A stretch of DNA of 64,000 nt from UBA961 sp049317525 (GTDB taxonomy: Bacteria; Bacteroidota; Ignavibacteria; Kapaibacteriales; UBA961), in the NCBI GenBank assembly GCA_049317525.1, contig JBMOIC010000014.1:1-64000 (forward strand), in the 5' to 3' direction. Positions 36,226-45,149 of this stretch are shown in pieces. The notes beneath the pieces were generated by a model. It saw only the letters and a program-made list of their open reading frames with translations. It was not told where the DNA came from and did not search any database. A program made the translations under genes and the position numbers. Position 1 is the stretch's first letter. Each line of letters starts with the position of its first letter.

Positions 36226-37674
36226 TCACAAAGCAGCTAATAAAACAACAGCAAGAATCAATGAAAACATGATATAACTAAATGAATCTTTTGCCATAAA
36301 AATAATAGGATCATCATGCATATTTCCCCTATGAGCAATAAGCCATACTCTTAATAACCATATCATAAAGATTGGACATAATATCCATAGTATCAATGGA
36401 TGATGATATAATATTTTTACTTCATTACTATTCATGTATAATGCAAGCACAAGAATAGATATCATGGCCGTGGAAATACCAGCATTTAATAAAATCAATC
36501 CATCAGAGGAAGTGTATCCTCTTCCGGCAATCTGTTTATTATGTTCATCTGCATGTATCAAAACTTCTGTATAGCGTTTTACAAATGCTAAGCTTAAAAA
36601 AACAAACATTCCAAAACCTAATAACCATGGACTTAACACAACATTATTTGCAATACCACCTGCTATAAGCCTTAATGTATATAAAGCAGCTAAAAGAATG
36701 ACATCAACAATTGCTATCTTTTTAAAACTGATTGAATACAATGTGGTTAATAGAATATAAACTGTTAATAGTACAGTAAACTCTATGGTTAAAGTTGTAA
36801 AACTTATTAAATAAGCTAAAAGAATCAAAATCGGAATGAATATCAAAGCATGTGGAATAGAAAATGCACCAGAGGCTAATGGCCTATTCTTTTTTCTATG
36901 ATGTTTTCTATCTGAATCTAAATCCATTAAATCATTGTAAATATATACAGCTGATGCAGATAAGCTAATACAAAGAAATGCGCACAATGACTGAATAATG
37001 ACATCATAATTAATAATATGAGCTAGTAAACAAGGTATAAAAATGAGTGCATTCTTAATCCATTGATAAACTCTAATTTGTTTAATGATAATCGATACAT
37101 AGTTTGAAAAAGTAGCATTTTTTGATACAATATGAACAGTATTACATGATTTTTCAACTTTGCTTACAAGGCCATGTTCTGGTTTAGCAATGATGGCTCT
37201 TCCTGATGCATTCCAAACAGGTATATCTGCATGTGAATTTCCGATATAATCAAATTGCTCAGAATCTGCATACTGAAGTATTGCATCTCTTTTTGAATAG
37301 GAAGATAGATTGATAGTATCTGAGGAGCTTAACGTATCATCAAAACAATTCAAATAGGAGGATACATTATGGGCTATATCGTGTAAAGCAGCAGTACACA
37401 AAATAATTGTAGAGCCATTTGCTTTTGCTTGCTTTATAGATTCAAGGACATCTTGATTATATGGTAATAAAGAAGGATCTAATGAACCAGCATGTGTAAG
37501 ACAATATTGTTTGAATGCTAGTTTTCCTTTAAAGACAGAATATATAAGACCAGGCAAAAGAAAGGGATTTCTGATTACCTTGATAATTTGCTCCCATAAT
37601 GTGTCAGAATGGATTAAAGTGCCATCCATATCCACAAAAAGTAGCCGTCTAAATATAATCGTAGAACTTAACAA
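36226..37674 (-). CDS. HAD phosphatase - UbiA prenyltransferase fusion (decaprenyl-phosphate phosphoribosyltransferase-like)
   Basis: 482 residues. Residues 1-190 are a HAD hydrolase: FVDMDGTLIHSD (Asp15, Asp17), TAALHD and YIGNSHADIPVW. Residues 190-482 are a UbiA prenyltransferase with about eight or nine membrane segments and the motif NDLMDLDSDRKHHRKKNRP (about 245-263), closest in pattern to mycobacterial Rv3806c, which puts phosphoribose on decaprenyl phosphate. The HAD part could remove the 5-phosphate, a job done by a separate phosphatase in mycobacteria. With the adjacent DprE1-like oxidase this suggests a polyprenyl-phosphoryl pentose pathway. The exact substrates are inference. Confidence 0.82.
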   Translation of the reverse strand: MLSSTIIFRRLLFVDMDGTLIHSDTLWEQIIKVIRNPFLLPGLIYSVFKGKLAFKQYCLTHAGSLDPSLLPYNQDVLESIKQAKANGSTIILCTAALHDIAHNVSSYLNCFDDTLSSSDTINLSSYSKRDAILQYADSEQFDYIGNSHADIPVWNASGRAIIAKPEHGLVSKVEKSCNTVHIVSKNATFSNYVSIIIKQIRVYQWIKNALIFIPCLLAHIINYDVIIQSLCAFLCISLSASAVYIYNDLMDLDSDRKHHRKKNRPLASGAFSIPHALIFIPILILLAYLISFTTLTIEFTVLLTVYILLTTLYSISFKKIAIVDVILLAALYTLRLIAGGIANNVVLSPWLLGFGMFVFLSLAFVKRYTEVLIHADEHNKQIAGRGYTSSDGLILLNAGISTAMISILVLALYMNSNEVKILYHHPLILWILCPIFMIWLLRVWLIAHRGNMHDDPIIFMAKDSFSYIMFSLILAVVLLAAL

Positions 37675-37703
37675 ATCATGTCCTAAACAGAATAGAATAC
37701 TAT

Positions 37704-37723
37704 GTAAATAATTTACAAAAATA
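37704..37723 (-). promoter_or_regulatory. Promoter of the HAD-UbiA/oxidase operon with overlapping palindrome
   Basis: On the minus strand the -7 box TATTTTTG (37716-37723) matches TAnnTTTG. It abuts and overlaps by one base the palindrome GTAAAT-A-ATTTAC (37704-37716), which covers the expected start of transcription and could be an operator. No good -33 element is visible. Confidence 0.4.
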
Positions 37724-37782
37724 ATCTAATTTATGTTTTGATATTACAAGATGCAAAAGAATTAGACTGTTTATCAATTTTG

Positions 37783-37789
37783 TATTTTG
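37783..37789 (+). promoter_or_regulatory. Candidate -7 box TATTTTG upstream of recN
   Basis: TATTTTG followed by CAAAC, 57 bases before the recN start. The same arrangement (TATTTTG then TCAAAC) precedes the RRM gene at 56376. Confidence 0.35.
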
Positions 37790-37845
37790 CAAACAAGTAT
37801 TTTTATTGATTATATGAACATTATTTCAATTATAACTGCCTATTC

Positions 37846-39570
37846 ATGCTACTGTCTTTAACTATACATAATTTTATCCTTATTGATAAGATTGAAATCA
37901 ACTTCAATAAAGGCTTTACTGTAATTACTGGAGAAACTGGTTCCGGTAAATCTTTAATAATAGATGCTTTATTGTATTGTTTGGGAGAGCGCTTATCAAC
38001 TGATATTATAAGGAAACATGCAGATAAAGGTTTTGTTGAATCTGTGTTTTCAATCGAGTTAATTCCACATATCAAAGCAATCTTACAAAATAATAACTAT
38101 GAAGTTAGTCCTCTTTTAATCATCAGAAGAGAATTTACAAATAAAGGAACTAGCAGATGTTTCATCAATGATTCTCCAGCTACTCAAAGTTTTGTAAAAG
38201 TTATTGCATCTTCATTAGCAGACTTTCATGGTCAACATGAAAATCAATTATTATTGCATCATGAAAATCATCTTGCAGTATTAGATGCTATTGCTCATCT
38301 AGAAACATATATTGATGCATATTCACGTTTATGGAATCAACTTCAGCAGTCTATTTTTTTATATCAAGACTTAATCAAAAAAGAATTGCAATTATTAGAA
38401 AAGAAAGAATATTCCTTATTTCAGTTGCATGAAATTGAAGATATCTCACCTGAACCAACAGAATTATCAGATTTGGAACAACAATTATCTGTAATACAGC
38501 ATGCAGCTCAACTTTATGAATCATCACATAATCTGTATGTACTTTTATATAGTTCAGAGAATTCAGTTAGAGATTCATTGATTAAGTCACAAGTGCTTTT
38601 ACAACAATTATCAACAATTGATCAAACTTTTCAGCAATATCTTGATGAATGTACTCAAGCAATAGCAAGTATTACAGAGATTTCTACTTTTGCTTCTGCC
38701 TATTGCTCTTCATTAGATTTCGAAGACAATACTATCAATAGAATTCAAGAGAGATTATCCTTATTATATAGATTAAAAAAGAAATATGGTTCCTATGATT
38801 CTATTTTTAATGTTTGGAATCAGTTAAAAGAAGATATCCGAATAGCATCACATTTTGATGATGAATTAAGGATAAAGAAAGAGGATATACTGAGAATAAA
38901 ATCTGAGCTTTCAGTGTTAGCTCTTGAGCTATCAGAAAAAAGGAATGCTGCAGCATCTACTATAAAGGAATCGATAGAACATACTTTGCAAACTATCGGT
39001 ATTGAACATCCAGTATTTTCTGTACAGATACATCAGATACCATCGCTACAGCATGATATTGATGCAATGTCAATTTCAATACATAATAATTATGTAAAAG
39101 TAAAAAGTAGTGGAATAGATATTGTTGAATTTTTGATAAGTACAAATCCAGGTGAAATACCTAAACCATTATCTAAGGCTGCTTCTGGTGGCGAAATATC
39201 AAGAATAATGTTAGCAATTAAATCAATGATGGCACATATTGATAAAATACCGGTGATTATTTTCGATGAGATTGACACAGGTATTAGCGGAAGAATTGCT
39301 CAAAAAGTAGGATTTCTTATTCAAGATATTGGTTCAAAACGCCAAGTTATTGCGATTAGCCATTCACCTCAAATAGCTGCCTTAGCTGATAATCATATTT
39401 TGGTTCAAAAGAAGATAATAGATGATAGAGCATATGTTACAACTACATTATTATCCAACACTGAGAAAATAGAACATATTGCTTCCTTAATTAGTGGCAA
39501 TAATATAACGCCTTCATCTTATGAACATGCTCTGGAATTAATTCAAGCAAAAAATACTACTATGAAGTAA
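37846..39570 (+). CDS. recN: DNA repair protein RecN
   Basis: 574 residues, SMC-like. Walker A GETGSGKS is at 29-36, a central coiled coil spans about 160-380, and the C-terminal ATPase half has SGGEISRIMLAIK and Walker B IIFDEIDTGISG. It acts early in double-strand-break repair. The length is slightly above the common 550. An HD-domain protein follows after 5 bases. Confidence 0.95.
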   Translation: MLLSLTIHNFILIDKIEINFNKGFTVITGETGSGKSLIIDALLYCLGERLSTDIIRKHADKGFVESVFSIELIPHIKAILQNNNYEVSPLLIIRREFTNKGTSRCFINDSPATQSFVKVIASSLADFHGQHENQLLLHHENHLAVLDAIAHLETYIDAYSRLWNQLQQSIFLYQDLIKKELQLLEKKEYSLFQLHEIEDISPEPTELSDLEQQLSVIQHAAQLYESSHNLYVLLYSSENSVRDSLIKSQVLLQQLSTIDQTFQQYLDECTQAIASITEISTFASAYCSSLDFEDNTINRIQERLSLLYRLKKKYGSYDSIFNVWNQLKEDIRIASHFDDELRIKKEDILRIKSELSVLALELSEKRNAAASTIKESIEHTLQTIGIEHPVFSVQIHQIPSLQHDIDAMSISIHNNYVKVKSSGIDIVEFLISTNPGEIPKPLSKAASGGEISRIMLAIKSMMAHIDKIPVIIFDEIDTGISGRIAQKVGFLIQDIGSKRQVIAISHSPQIAALADNHILVQKKIIDDRAYVTTTLLSNTEKIEHIASLISGNNITPSSYEHALELIQAKNTTMK

Positions 39571-39575
39571 ATCCT

Positions 39576-40175
39576 ATGTATCATCTATCTACATATAGTT
39601 CAAGTGAATTAGAATTAGACATTACTTCTTATATGAAGCCATTAGAAGTACACAAAGTTCTTAGTGCTTATGAAATGGCTGAACATGTTCATCAGTTTCA
39701 AATCAGAAACGATAATTCCCCTTACTTTTATCATTGTGCAAGAGTTTGTAAAATTGTTGTTAAAGAGTTATCTATTTTTGATCCAGACTTATTAATAGCA
39801 GCATTAACTCATGATATATTAGAAGATTCTAAAGACTTAAACCATGAGGTATTAGCCTATAATTTTGGGGCTTATGCTGCATATATAGTTCAAGTATTAA
39901 CCAAAGACTTACAAAAGCACATATTAGATCCTGATTCAGTAGAAAAAGAACATATTCAGTTATTAAAGCAATCAACTACAGATTGTTTAATTATAAAATT
40001 AGCTGCCAGACTTGATAATTTTAGATGTTTAGACTTTAATCTTAAGAAGAATCCATTAACATATGTAAATAAAACTACCGATTTATATTTACCATTAGCA
40101 GATGCATCTAATAATGAACATCTATTTGTTCTAGCAAGCGAAATTAGAAAAGAAAGAAACAAATTTTTAGGATGA
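39576..40175 (+). CDS. Stand-alone HD-domain protein resembling the SpoT/Mesh1 (p)ppGpp hydrolase domain
   Basis: 199 residues. The metal-binding pattern is visible: YHCARV (H53), ALTHDILED (H79, D80 and the following Glu/Asp), and IIKLAARLDNFR (D147), matching the H...HDxxED...KLADRLHN layout of the RelA/SpoT hydrolase domain. There is no synthetase, TGS or ACT domain, so it may be a small alarmone hydrolase. Other HD hydrolases remain possible. It sits between recN (5 bases) and the metal-ABC ATPase (1 base), apparently in one operon. Confidence 0.65.
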   Translation: MYHLSTYSSSELELDITSYMKPLEVHKVLSAYEMAEHVHQFQIRNDNSPYFYHCARVCKIVVKELSIFDPDLLIAALTHDILEDSKDLNHEVLAYNFGAYAAYIVQVLTKDLQKHILDPDSVEKEHIQLLKQSTTDCLIIKLAARLDNFRCLDFNLKKNPLTYVNKTTDLYLPLADASNNEHLFVLASEIRKERNKFLG

Positions 40176-40176
40176 T

Positions 40177-40953
40177 ATGCTACAAACATCAATCGAAATA
40201 CATGATTTAACTGTAAGTTATCAAAATAAGCCAGTATTATGGGGTATTGATTGTCATATACCACTCCATCAGTTAACTGCTTTAATTGGACCTAATGGAG
40301 CGGGTAAATCTACTCTACTTAAGTCTATGATGGGTTTAATCCCTATTGCTTCTGGATTCGTACATTTTAATGGAAAAACAATTGATTCAATGCGGAAATA
40401 TATTAGTTATATGCCGCAAAGAGAATCTGTTGATTGGGATTTTCCAATTTCTGTACAAGAAGTAGTTATGATGGGGAGATATTCTAAATTAGGTTTATTC
40501 AAAAAACCAAGAGAAGCAGATCATCTAATAGTTCAAGAATGCTTAAGAAAAGTTGAAATGGAAAAGTTTGCTGACAGACAAATTTCTCGTTTATCTGGGG
40601 GACAACAACAAAGAGTATTCATGGCTAGAGCAATTGCACAAGATACAGATTTTTACTTGATGGATGAACCCTTTTCAGGTGTTGATGCTGCTACAGAAAT
40701 TACTTTACTGGAAGTTCTAAAACAAATGAGAGATAATGGCAAAACAATCATTGTAGTTCATCATGATGTTCAAGCTGTAGCCGAACATTTTGATAATGCC
40801 CTTTTATTAAATTTAAGAAAAACTGCAATGGGAAGTGTTAAAGAAGTATTAACAGAACAAAATTTGCAACAAACCTATGGGGGGAAACTGCAAATACTAT
40901 CTGATGTGGGACATTTATTATCCGTTGAACAGAAAAAAACACGTCTAAGGTAA
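40177..40953 (+). CDS. Metal ABC transporter ATP-binding protein (MntA/ZnuC type)
   Basis: 258 residues. Walker A is GPNGAGKS (38-45), the signature LSGGQQQRVFMARA and Walker B FYLMDEPFSGVD are intact, and MPQRESVDWDFPISV is typical of the Mn/Zn/Fe chelate ATPases. It is the natural partner for the permease-DtxR fusion at 26556-27860, some 12 kb away, since neither has its partner beside it. The pairing is inference. Last gene of the recN operon. Confidence 0.88.
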   Translation: MLQTSIEIHDLTVSYQNKPVLWGIDCHIPLHQLTALIGPNGAGKSTLLKSMMGLIPIASGFVHFNGKTIDSMRKYISYMPQRESVDWDFPISVQEVVMMGRYSKLGLFKKPREADHLIVQECLRKVEMEKFADRQISRLSGGQQQRVFMARAIAQDTDFYLMDEPFSGVDAATEITLLEVLKQMRDNGKTIIVVHHDVQAVAEHFDNALLLNLRKTAMGSVKEVLTEQNLQQTYGGKLQILSDVGHLLSVEQKKTRLR

Positions 40954-40987
40954 ATAAAAAAATGGCGTATTGATTAGATACGCCATT
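40954..40987 (-). terminator. Intrinsic terminator after the mini ribosomal protein gene
   Basis: A perfect 10-base stem, AATGGCGTAT (40961-40970) and ATACGCCATT (40978-40987), with a 7-base loop. On the minus strand it is followed by TTTTTTT-type sequence. It begins 3 bases after the stop of the 31-residue gene; it may also stop the convergent ABC transcript less efficiently. Confidence 0.85.
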
Positions 40988-40990
40988 ATA

Positions 40991-41086
40991 CTACCGATTC
41001 TTTTTCTTGTGACGATTTTTACGCAGACGCTTTTTGCGCTTGTGCGTAGCCATTTTATGGCGTTTACGTTTTTTTCCGCAAGGCAT
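40991..41086 (-). CDS. 31-residue AURKAIP1/COX24-domain protein (bS22/mS38-like ribosomal protein)
   Basis: The minus strand encodes MPCGKKRKRHKMATHKRKKR followed by LRKNRHKKKNR and a stop. The KRKRHKMxTHKRKKRLRKNRHK pattern is the AURKAIP1/COX24 domain, found in the mitochondrial small-subunit protein mS38, the mycobacterial bS22 and short Bacteroidota proteins. It is almost entirely Lys, Arg and His, as expected for an rRNA-embedded peptide. It has its own strong terminator 3 bases after the stop and lies 30 bases downstream of a TPR gene. It is short enough to be missed by gene finders. Family assignment is by pattern. Confidence 0.85.
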   Translation of the reverse strand: MPCGKKRKRHKMATHKRKKRLRKNRHKKKNR

Positions 41087-41116
41087 AGTTTACTCCGCTA
41101 AATAAAAGTGATAAAA

Positions 41117-41590
41117 TTATTGTTTTATTGATTGCAATTCATTCAATATGGAAACAGCTTTTTGTGAAATCTCCGGGGAACTTGATGTTTGTGAACATTT
41201 CGTTAACCAGATTTTTGCATTTGTTAGATCTTTTCTCTGATAATATATGACTGCTATATTAAATAGAGCAAATGCATTATTACTTTCTTTACTAATAATA
41301 GATTTTAATATTTGTATACCTTCATCTGACCTTCCAATATTATGTAATGAATAACCATAATCAATCATCACACTTACATTGGTATTGTCGAATATGTCAA
41401 TATAGCGCTTATAAAGTGAACTAGCTGCCCGATAATCATTCCTATCATAAGCTTCATTAGCTAATGTAAGCGTTCTTTCTTTATTAGGTTTTGCTTGTTC
41501 AATATTATATCTGGAAATTCCATAAGATAAGCCAGATATAGAAAGTACCGTAATTCCAGAAATGATCATTAATGATACTTTAGATAGCAC
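41117..41590 (-). CDS. Membrane-anchored TPR protein
   Basis: 157 residues. A single N-terminal hydrophobic segment (about 7-25) precedes three TPR-like units (ANEAYDRNDYRAASSLYKRY; YGYSLHNIGRSDEGIQIL; FNIAVIYYQRKDLTNAKIW). Probably a periplasm-facing protein-interaction scaffold; partner unknown. It lies between HU (46 bases) and the mini ribosomal protein (30 bases), on the same strand. Confidence 0.75.
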   Translation of the reverse strand: MLSKVSLMIISGITVLSISGLSYGISRYNIEQAKPNKERTLTLANEAYDRNDYRAASSLYKRYIDIFDNTNVSVMIDYGYSLHNIGRSDEGIQILKSIISKESNNAFALFNIAVIYYQRKDLTNAKIWLTKCSQTSSSPEISQKAVSILNELQSIKQ

Positions 41591-41635
41591 TATATAAAAC
41601 CTTTAAGTACTTGATATCAATCTAAATTGTGAATT

Positions 41636-41971
41636 TTACTTTTTAGCTTTAGTAGCTGTTTTTTTAATAGCAGTTGAATTATCATTGGATTTCAATAATA
41701 CATCAACCTTTGATTGAAAATCTGGAGAAGCTTTAAATACTGGTACATATCTCTTGTCTAGTGCAACTGGAACACCAGTTCTTGGATTTCTGGCCATTCT
41801 AGATTTACGGCTTTTTACAGAAAATACACCAAAACCACGTAATTCTATGCGCCCACCATTGGCTAAGATATCCATAACTGAAGAAAAAACACCTTCTACA
41901 ACTGCTTTAGTTTCAACTTTGGTGAGGCCGGTTTGTGCGGCAATTTGCTCGACTATGTCTGCTTTAGTCAT
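41636..41971 (-). CDS. HU/IHF-family DNA-binding protein
   Basis: 111 residues from ATG 41971. MTKADIVEQIAAQTGLTK, the beta-arm RGFGVFSVKSRKSRMARNPRTG and VPVFKASPDF are typical of HU. The C-terminal Lys-rich extension (IKKTATKAKK) exceeds the standard 90 residues. A frame reaching 42028 gives a Cys-rich non-HU N-terminus and is rejected. Nucleoid architectural protein. A -7 box lies about 47 bases upstream. Confidence 0.93.
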   Translation of the reverse strand: MTKADIVEQIAAQTGLTKVETKAVVEGVFSSVMDILANGGRIELRGFGVFSVKSRKSRMARNPRTGVPVALDKRYVPVFKASPDFQSKVDVLLKSNDNSTAIKKTATKAKK

Positions 41972-42017
41972 TGTACTCACAACAACATTAATGAACAAAA
42001 TATGATACTGACAGCAA

Positions 42018-42025
42018 CAAAGATA
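42018..42025 (-). promoter_or_regulatory. HU promoter, -7 box TATCTTTG
   Basis: TATCTTTG on the minus strand is an exact TAnnTTTG match. The leader would be about 40 bases. The upstream -33 is not clear. Confidence 0.5.
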
Positions 42026-42132
42026 CAAAAGTGTTATTAATTAAACATCATAAATTAGAATGAAATACGTTAATAATTTTCGTGAATGAATTAAGCTTCA
42101 TGTATACTTAATATTCATCTAAACTTCATTTA

Positions 42133-44040
42133 TTAAAACATTGGAATATATGGCATTGTTAACAGCACATTTTCTTTTGAAGAAACATGCATAATATTCC
42201 AAAATAGCGCTAATTGCTGCTTAATTTGAAGCGGCAGCATATTAGATGTAACGATATGATGTACAAAAGACATAAATGAAGATTGATCAGATAATATTTG
42301 AGCTTCATCCTTATTTTTAGTTTTTGTAATTGTTGAAAATAACTCTTCAAGAAAATCTTTTTTCTCAGGATATGATTTTATCATTATATCCATTGAATCA
42401 GATATTCCAATTCTTTTTTTTGCCATAGAAATTGCAAGACCTAAACCACCCAAAGTATCAACCAATTTATTATTCTTTGCATCATTTCCAAGCCATACTC
42501 TCCCTTTTGCCAATGCACGAGCTTGATCAAAAGTCATTTTTCTTGAGTCAGCAACTTTTTGCACAAATCTTTGATAGATAGGATACATCTGTGATTTTAA
42601 CTTCATCTGTGATCTTTCTGTCATAGGCATCATTACATTCATATCTTGTGAAGAAGCGCCTGTAGATAAAGTGTCGATTGTAATACCAAGTTTATTAAGA
42701 GTACCAGAAAGATATGGTATCATAGCAATCACACCAATTGAGCCTGTGATAGTTTGTGGATGGGCAATAATTGTATCGCAAGCCATCGGAATATAGTAGC
42801 CACCGGATGCAGCAACATCACTCATTGAAGCATAGATAGGCTTTACTTTCTTTGCAGATTTAATCTCATTCCATAATTCATCAGATGCAATAACAGAACC
42901 ACCTGGGCTATCTATTCGTAAAATGATTGCTTTGATATTATTATCTTCTTTTGCTTTTCTAATATCTGAAGCCATAGAGCTAGATGCAATTTCCATTGTT
43001 CCTTGATCAAATGGATTGGAGCTTCCTGATTTTCCTGATCTAATTGCACCAACACCATTTATTATTGCTATTTGCTGATTATCAGGAGCTTTCAAAGGAT
43101 TTTTATATGCATTTTTAGCTTCAGAATATTCAGATAAAGATATCATAGATAAGTTTTTAATTTTATCAGAGCTGCCAGACTTTTTTAAATTAATTGATTC
43201 TATTTTACGCTTAATCTTTTCTTTCACTTCTGTTTCTTGAGCAATTCCATCAATAAAATGAAGGCTAAGTAATGAATCTGATGCATATACTCCCCTATCA
43301 AATGCTTCTTGAATAGTTCTTATTGGTATATTTCTTCCTGTAGCGATTAACTGATACATTCTTTGTGCCCTAGCATTAAGAATGATAGCAATTTCTTCTT
43401 TGGCTGGCTCAGAAAATTTGTCTTTACTAAATGTTTCACCTGCAGATTTGTATTCTTCAAATTGTTCTACATGAACAGAAACCCCCATTTTATCTAAAAT
43501 ACCTTTATAAAACATTACCGAAGCACCTGGTGCTTGAATTTCTGCCAATCCTTCTTTTGGCATAAAGATAGAGTCTGCATAACTAGCTAAGAGATAATCT
43601 GATTTTGAACCAGTTTCTATAAATGCATAGATAAATTTCTTAGACTTTTTAAAATCTTTAATGGCTTCAATTATTTCTTCTAGTTTTGCAAAACCTAATG
43701 GTGTACCAGCGGCTTTGATATATATGCCAGAAATTAATGGGTCATTTTTTGCATTCTTCACTGCATGTAATACTTCTAGAAAACTAGCTGAAGTACTTTC
43801 AGAAAACGGACCTGCATCCAATGTGTATTCATTAAGTGTTTCAGAAAAAGAAACAACAAGTATTGAGTTCATTTTTACTTCAACAGAATCTTCTCCTGAG
43901 AATAAAAAAGATAATCCAATTCCAGCAAGTATAAATAGGCCCACGATGATCCCTAGAATCATCATAGTTTTAGAAAATTTGCTGGCCTTTTTTGTTGAAT
44001 CAGGTTTTGGAACTTGAATAGTATTCACTGCATTACTCAC
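42133..44040 (-). CDS. sppA: Signal peptide peptidase SppA, 67-kDa type
   Basis: 635 residues with two tandem S49 domains. An N-terminal membrane anchor (about 25-49) is followed by the N-domain, whose catalytic Lys is in EEYKSAGE (about 197), and the C-domain, whose catalytic Ser is in VAASGGYYIPMA (about 411). It degrades cleaved signal peptides in the membrane, useful in an organism with many exported proteins. Stand-alone gene between HU and the divergent ABC exporter. Confidence 0.93.
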   Translation of the reverse strand: MSNAVNTIQVPKPDSTKKASKFSKTMMILGIIVGLFILAGIGLSFLFSGEDSVEVKMNSILVVSFSETLNEYTLDAGPFSESTSASFLEVLHAVKNAKNDPLISGIYIKAAGTPLGFAKLEEIIEAIKDFKKSKKFIYAFIETGSKSDYLLASYADSIFMPKEGLAEIQAPGASVMFYKGILDKMGVSVHVEQFEEYKSAGETFSKDKFSEPAKEEIAIILNARAQRMYQLIATGRNIPIRTIQEAFDRGVYASDSLLSLHFIDGIAQETEVKEKIKRKIESINLKKSGSSDKIKNLSMISLSEYSEAKNAYKNPLKAPDNQQIAIINGVGAIRSGKSGSSNPFDQGTMEIASSSMASDIRKAKEDNNIKAIILRIDSPGGSVIASDELWNEIKSAKKVKPIYASMSDVAASGGYYIPMACDTIIAHPQTITGSIGVIAMIPYLSGTLNKLGITIDTLSTGASSQDMNVMMPMTERSQMKLKSQMYPIYQRFVQKVADSRKMTFDQARALAKGRVWLGNDAKNNKLVDTLGGLGLAISMAKKRIGISDSMDIMIKSYPEKKDFLEELFSTITKTKNKDEAQILSDQSSFMSFVHHIVTSNMLPLQIKQQLALFWNIMHVSSKENVLLTMPYIPMF

Positions 44041-44177
44041 ATATTGATTAATTATTTTCTATTTAAAATGATAATTTTGACAGATTAGTATGAAATTATA
44101 GTACATTATTACAATATTGAATTACTTACGGTATATCCTAGTTATCATAAGGAACTTTATATCTTTTACAAATGTCA

Positions 44178-44184
44178 TATTTTG
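44178..44184 (+). promoter_or_regulatory. Candidate -7 box TATTTTG upstream of the ABC-2 exporter
   Basis: CATATTTTGC, identical to the box upstream of the rhodanese gene, lies 48 bases before the ATPase start. No clear -33. Confidence 0.3.
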
Positions 44185-44232
44185 CTACAAATTTAATGAA
44201 TTGACAATAAGTCCTTTCCTATAACATACAGT

Positions 44233-45147
44233 ATGCATCAAAACCCAATCATTGAAATCAAAGATTTATCCAAATCATTTGGATCTTTTAAGGCAGTTGA
44301 CAATATATCTTTAACGGTTAATCAAGGAGATATTTATGGCTTTCTTGGACCAAATGGTGCTGGCAAAAGCACAACTATTCGTATGATGATGTCTTTGATA
44401 AAACCAAGCTCTGGCTATATCAATATATTTGGAATGCCATTATCACAACATAGAATTTCAATTGCCCGAAGAATTGGGGCAATTGTTGAAAAACCTGATT
44501 TTTATCTGTATTTAACTGCAGCAAAAAACTTAGAGTTTTTAGGAAAACTTTCAGGTGCAGATGTTTCAAAAAAGTCAATTGATGCTATTTTAGATACAGT
44601 TGGATTATTAGATAGAGCATCTAGCAAAGTAAAAACATTCTCTTATGGCATGAAACAACGATTAGGAATTGCACAAGCACTATTACATAATCCAGATTTA
44701 ATTGTTCTTGATGAGCCTACAAATGGATTAGACCCCGTTGGTGTAAAAGAAATCAGAGAGCTAATTCTCTCCTTAAGCAAAGAGCAAAACAAAACAATTT
44801 TCCTATCTTCACATATACTTCCAGAAGTAGAAATCATTGCAACAAGGATGGTAATCATTAATAAAGGTAGTACAATCGTTGAAGGAAATGTACAAGAATT
44901 ATTAAATGAAGGTCTTCTTAAAGTTAATTTTACTGTAGACAAACCTAAAAAAGCTCTTGAATGCTTGAATACTTCGCGTTTTCATTCATCTAATATTGTA
45001 ATTACTGATACTGCAATAACTATAGAAACAGAACAATCATTTATTTCTGATATAAATTCTTTATTAGTTGCTAATGATATCAAAGTTGAAGGAATTCAAT
45101 CAACCCGATCACTAGAAGAATATTTCTTATCTATCACCAAGCCATAA
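44233..45147 (+). CDS. ABC-2 transporter ATP-binding protein
   Basis: 304 residues. Walker A GPNGAGKS (39-46), signature SYGMKQRLGIAQALL and Walker B LIVLDEPTNGLDP are intact. The C-terminal extension of about 80 residues is typical of the drug/bacitracin-type exporters. It forms an exporter with the permease that starts 2 bases downstream. Substrate unknown. Confidence 0.9.
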   Translation: MHQNPIIEIKDLSKSFGSFKAVDNISLTVNQGDIYGFLGPNGAGKSTTIRMMMSLIKPSSGYINIFGMPLSQHRISIARRIGAIVEKPDFYLYLTAAKNLEFLGKLSGADVSKKSIDAILDTVGLLDRASSKVKTFSYGMKQRLGIAQALLHNPDLIVLDEPTNGLDPVGVKEIRELILSLSKEQNKTIFLSSHILPEVEIIATRMVIINKGSTIVEGNVQELLNEGLLKVNFTVDKPKKALECLNTSRFHSSNIVITDTAITIETEQSFISDINSLLVANDIKVEGIQSTRSLEEYFLSITKP

Positions 45148-45149
45148 TC

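Noticed and set aside
41972..42028. Cys-rich 19-codon extension of HU
   Set aside because: Contains the promoter box on the same strand; HU starts MTKAD.
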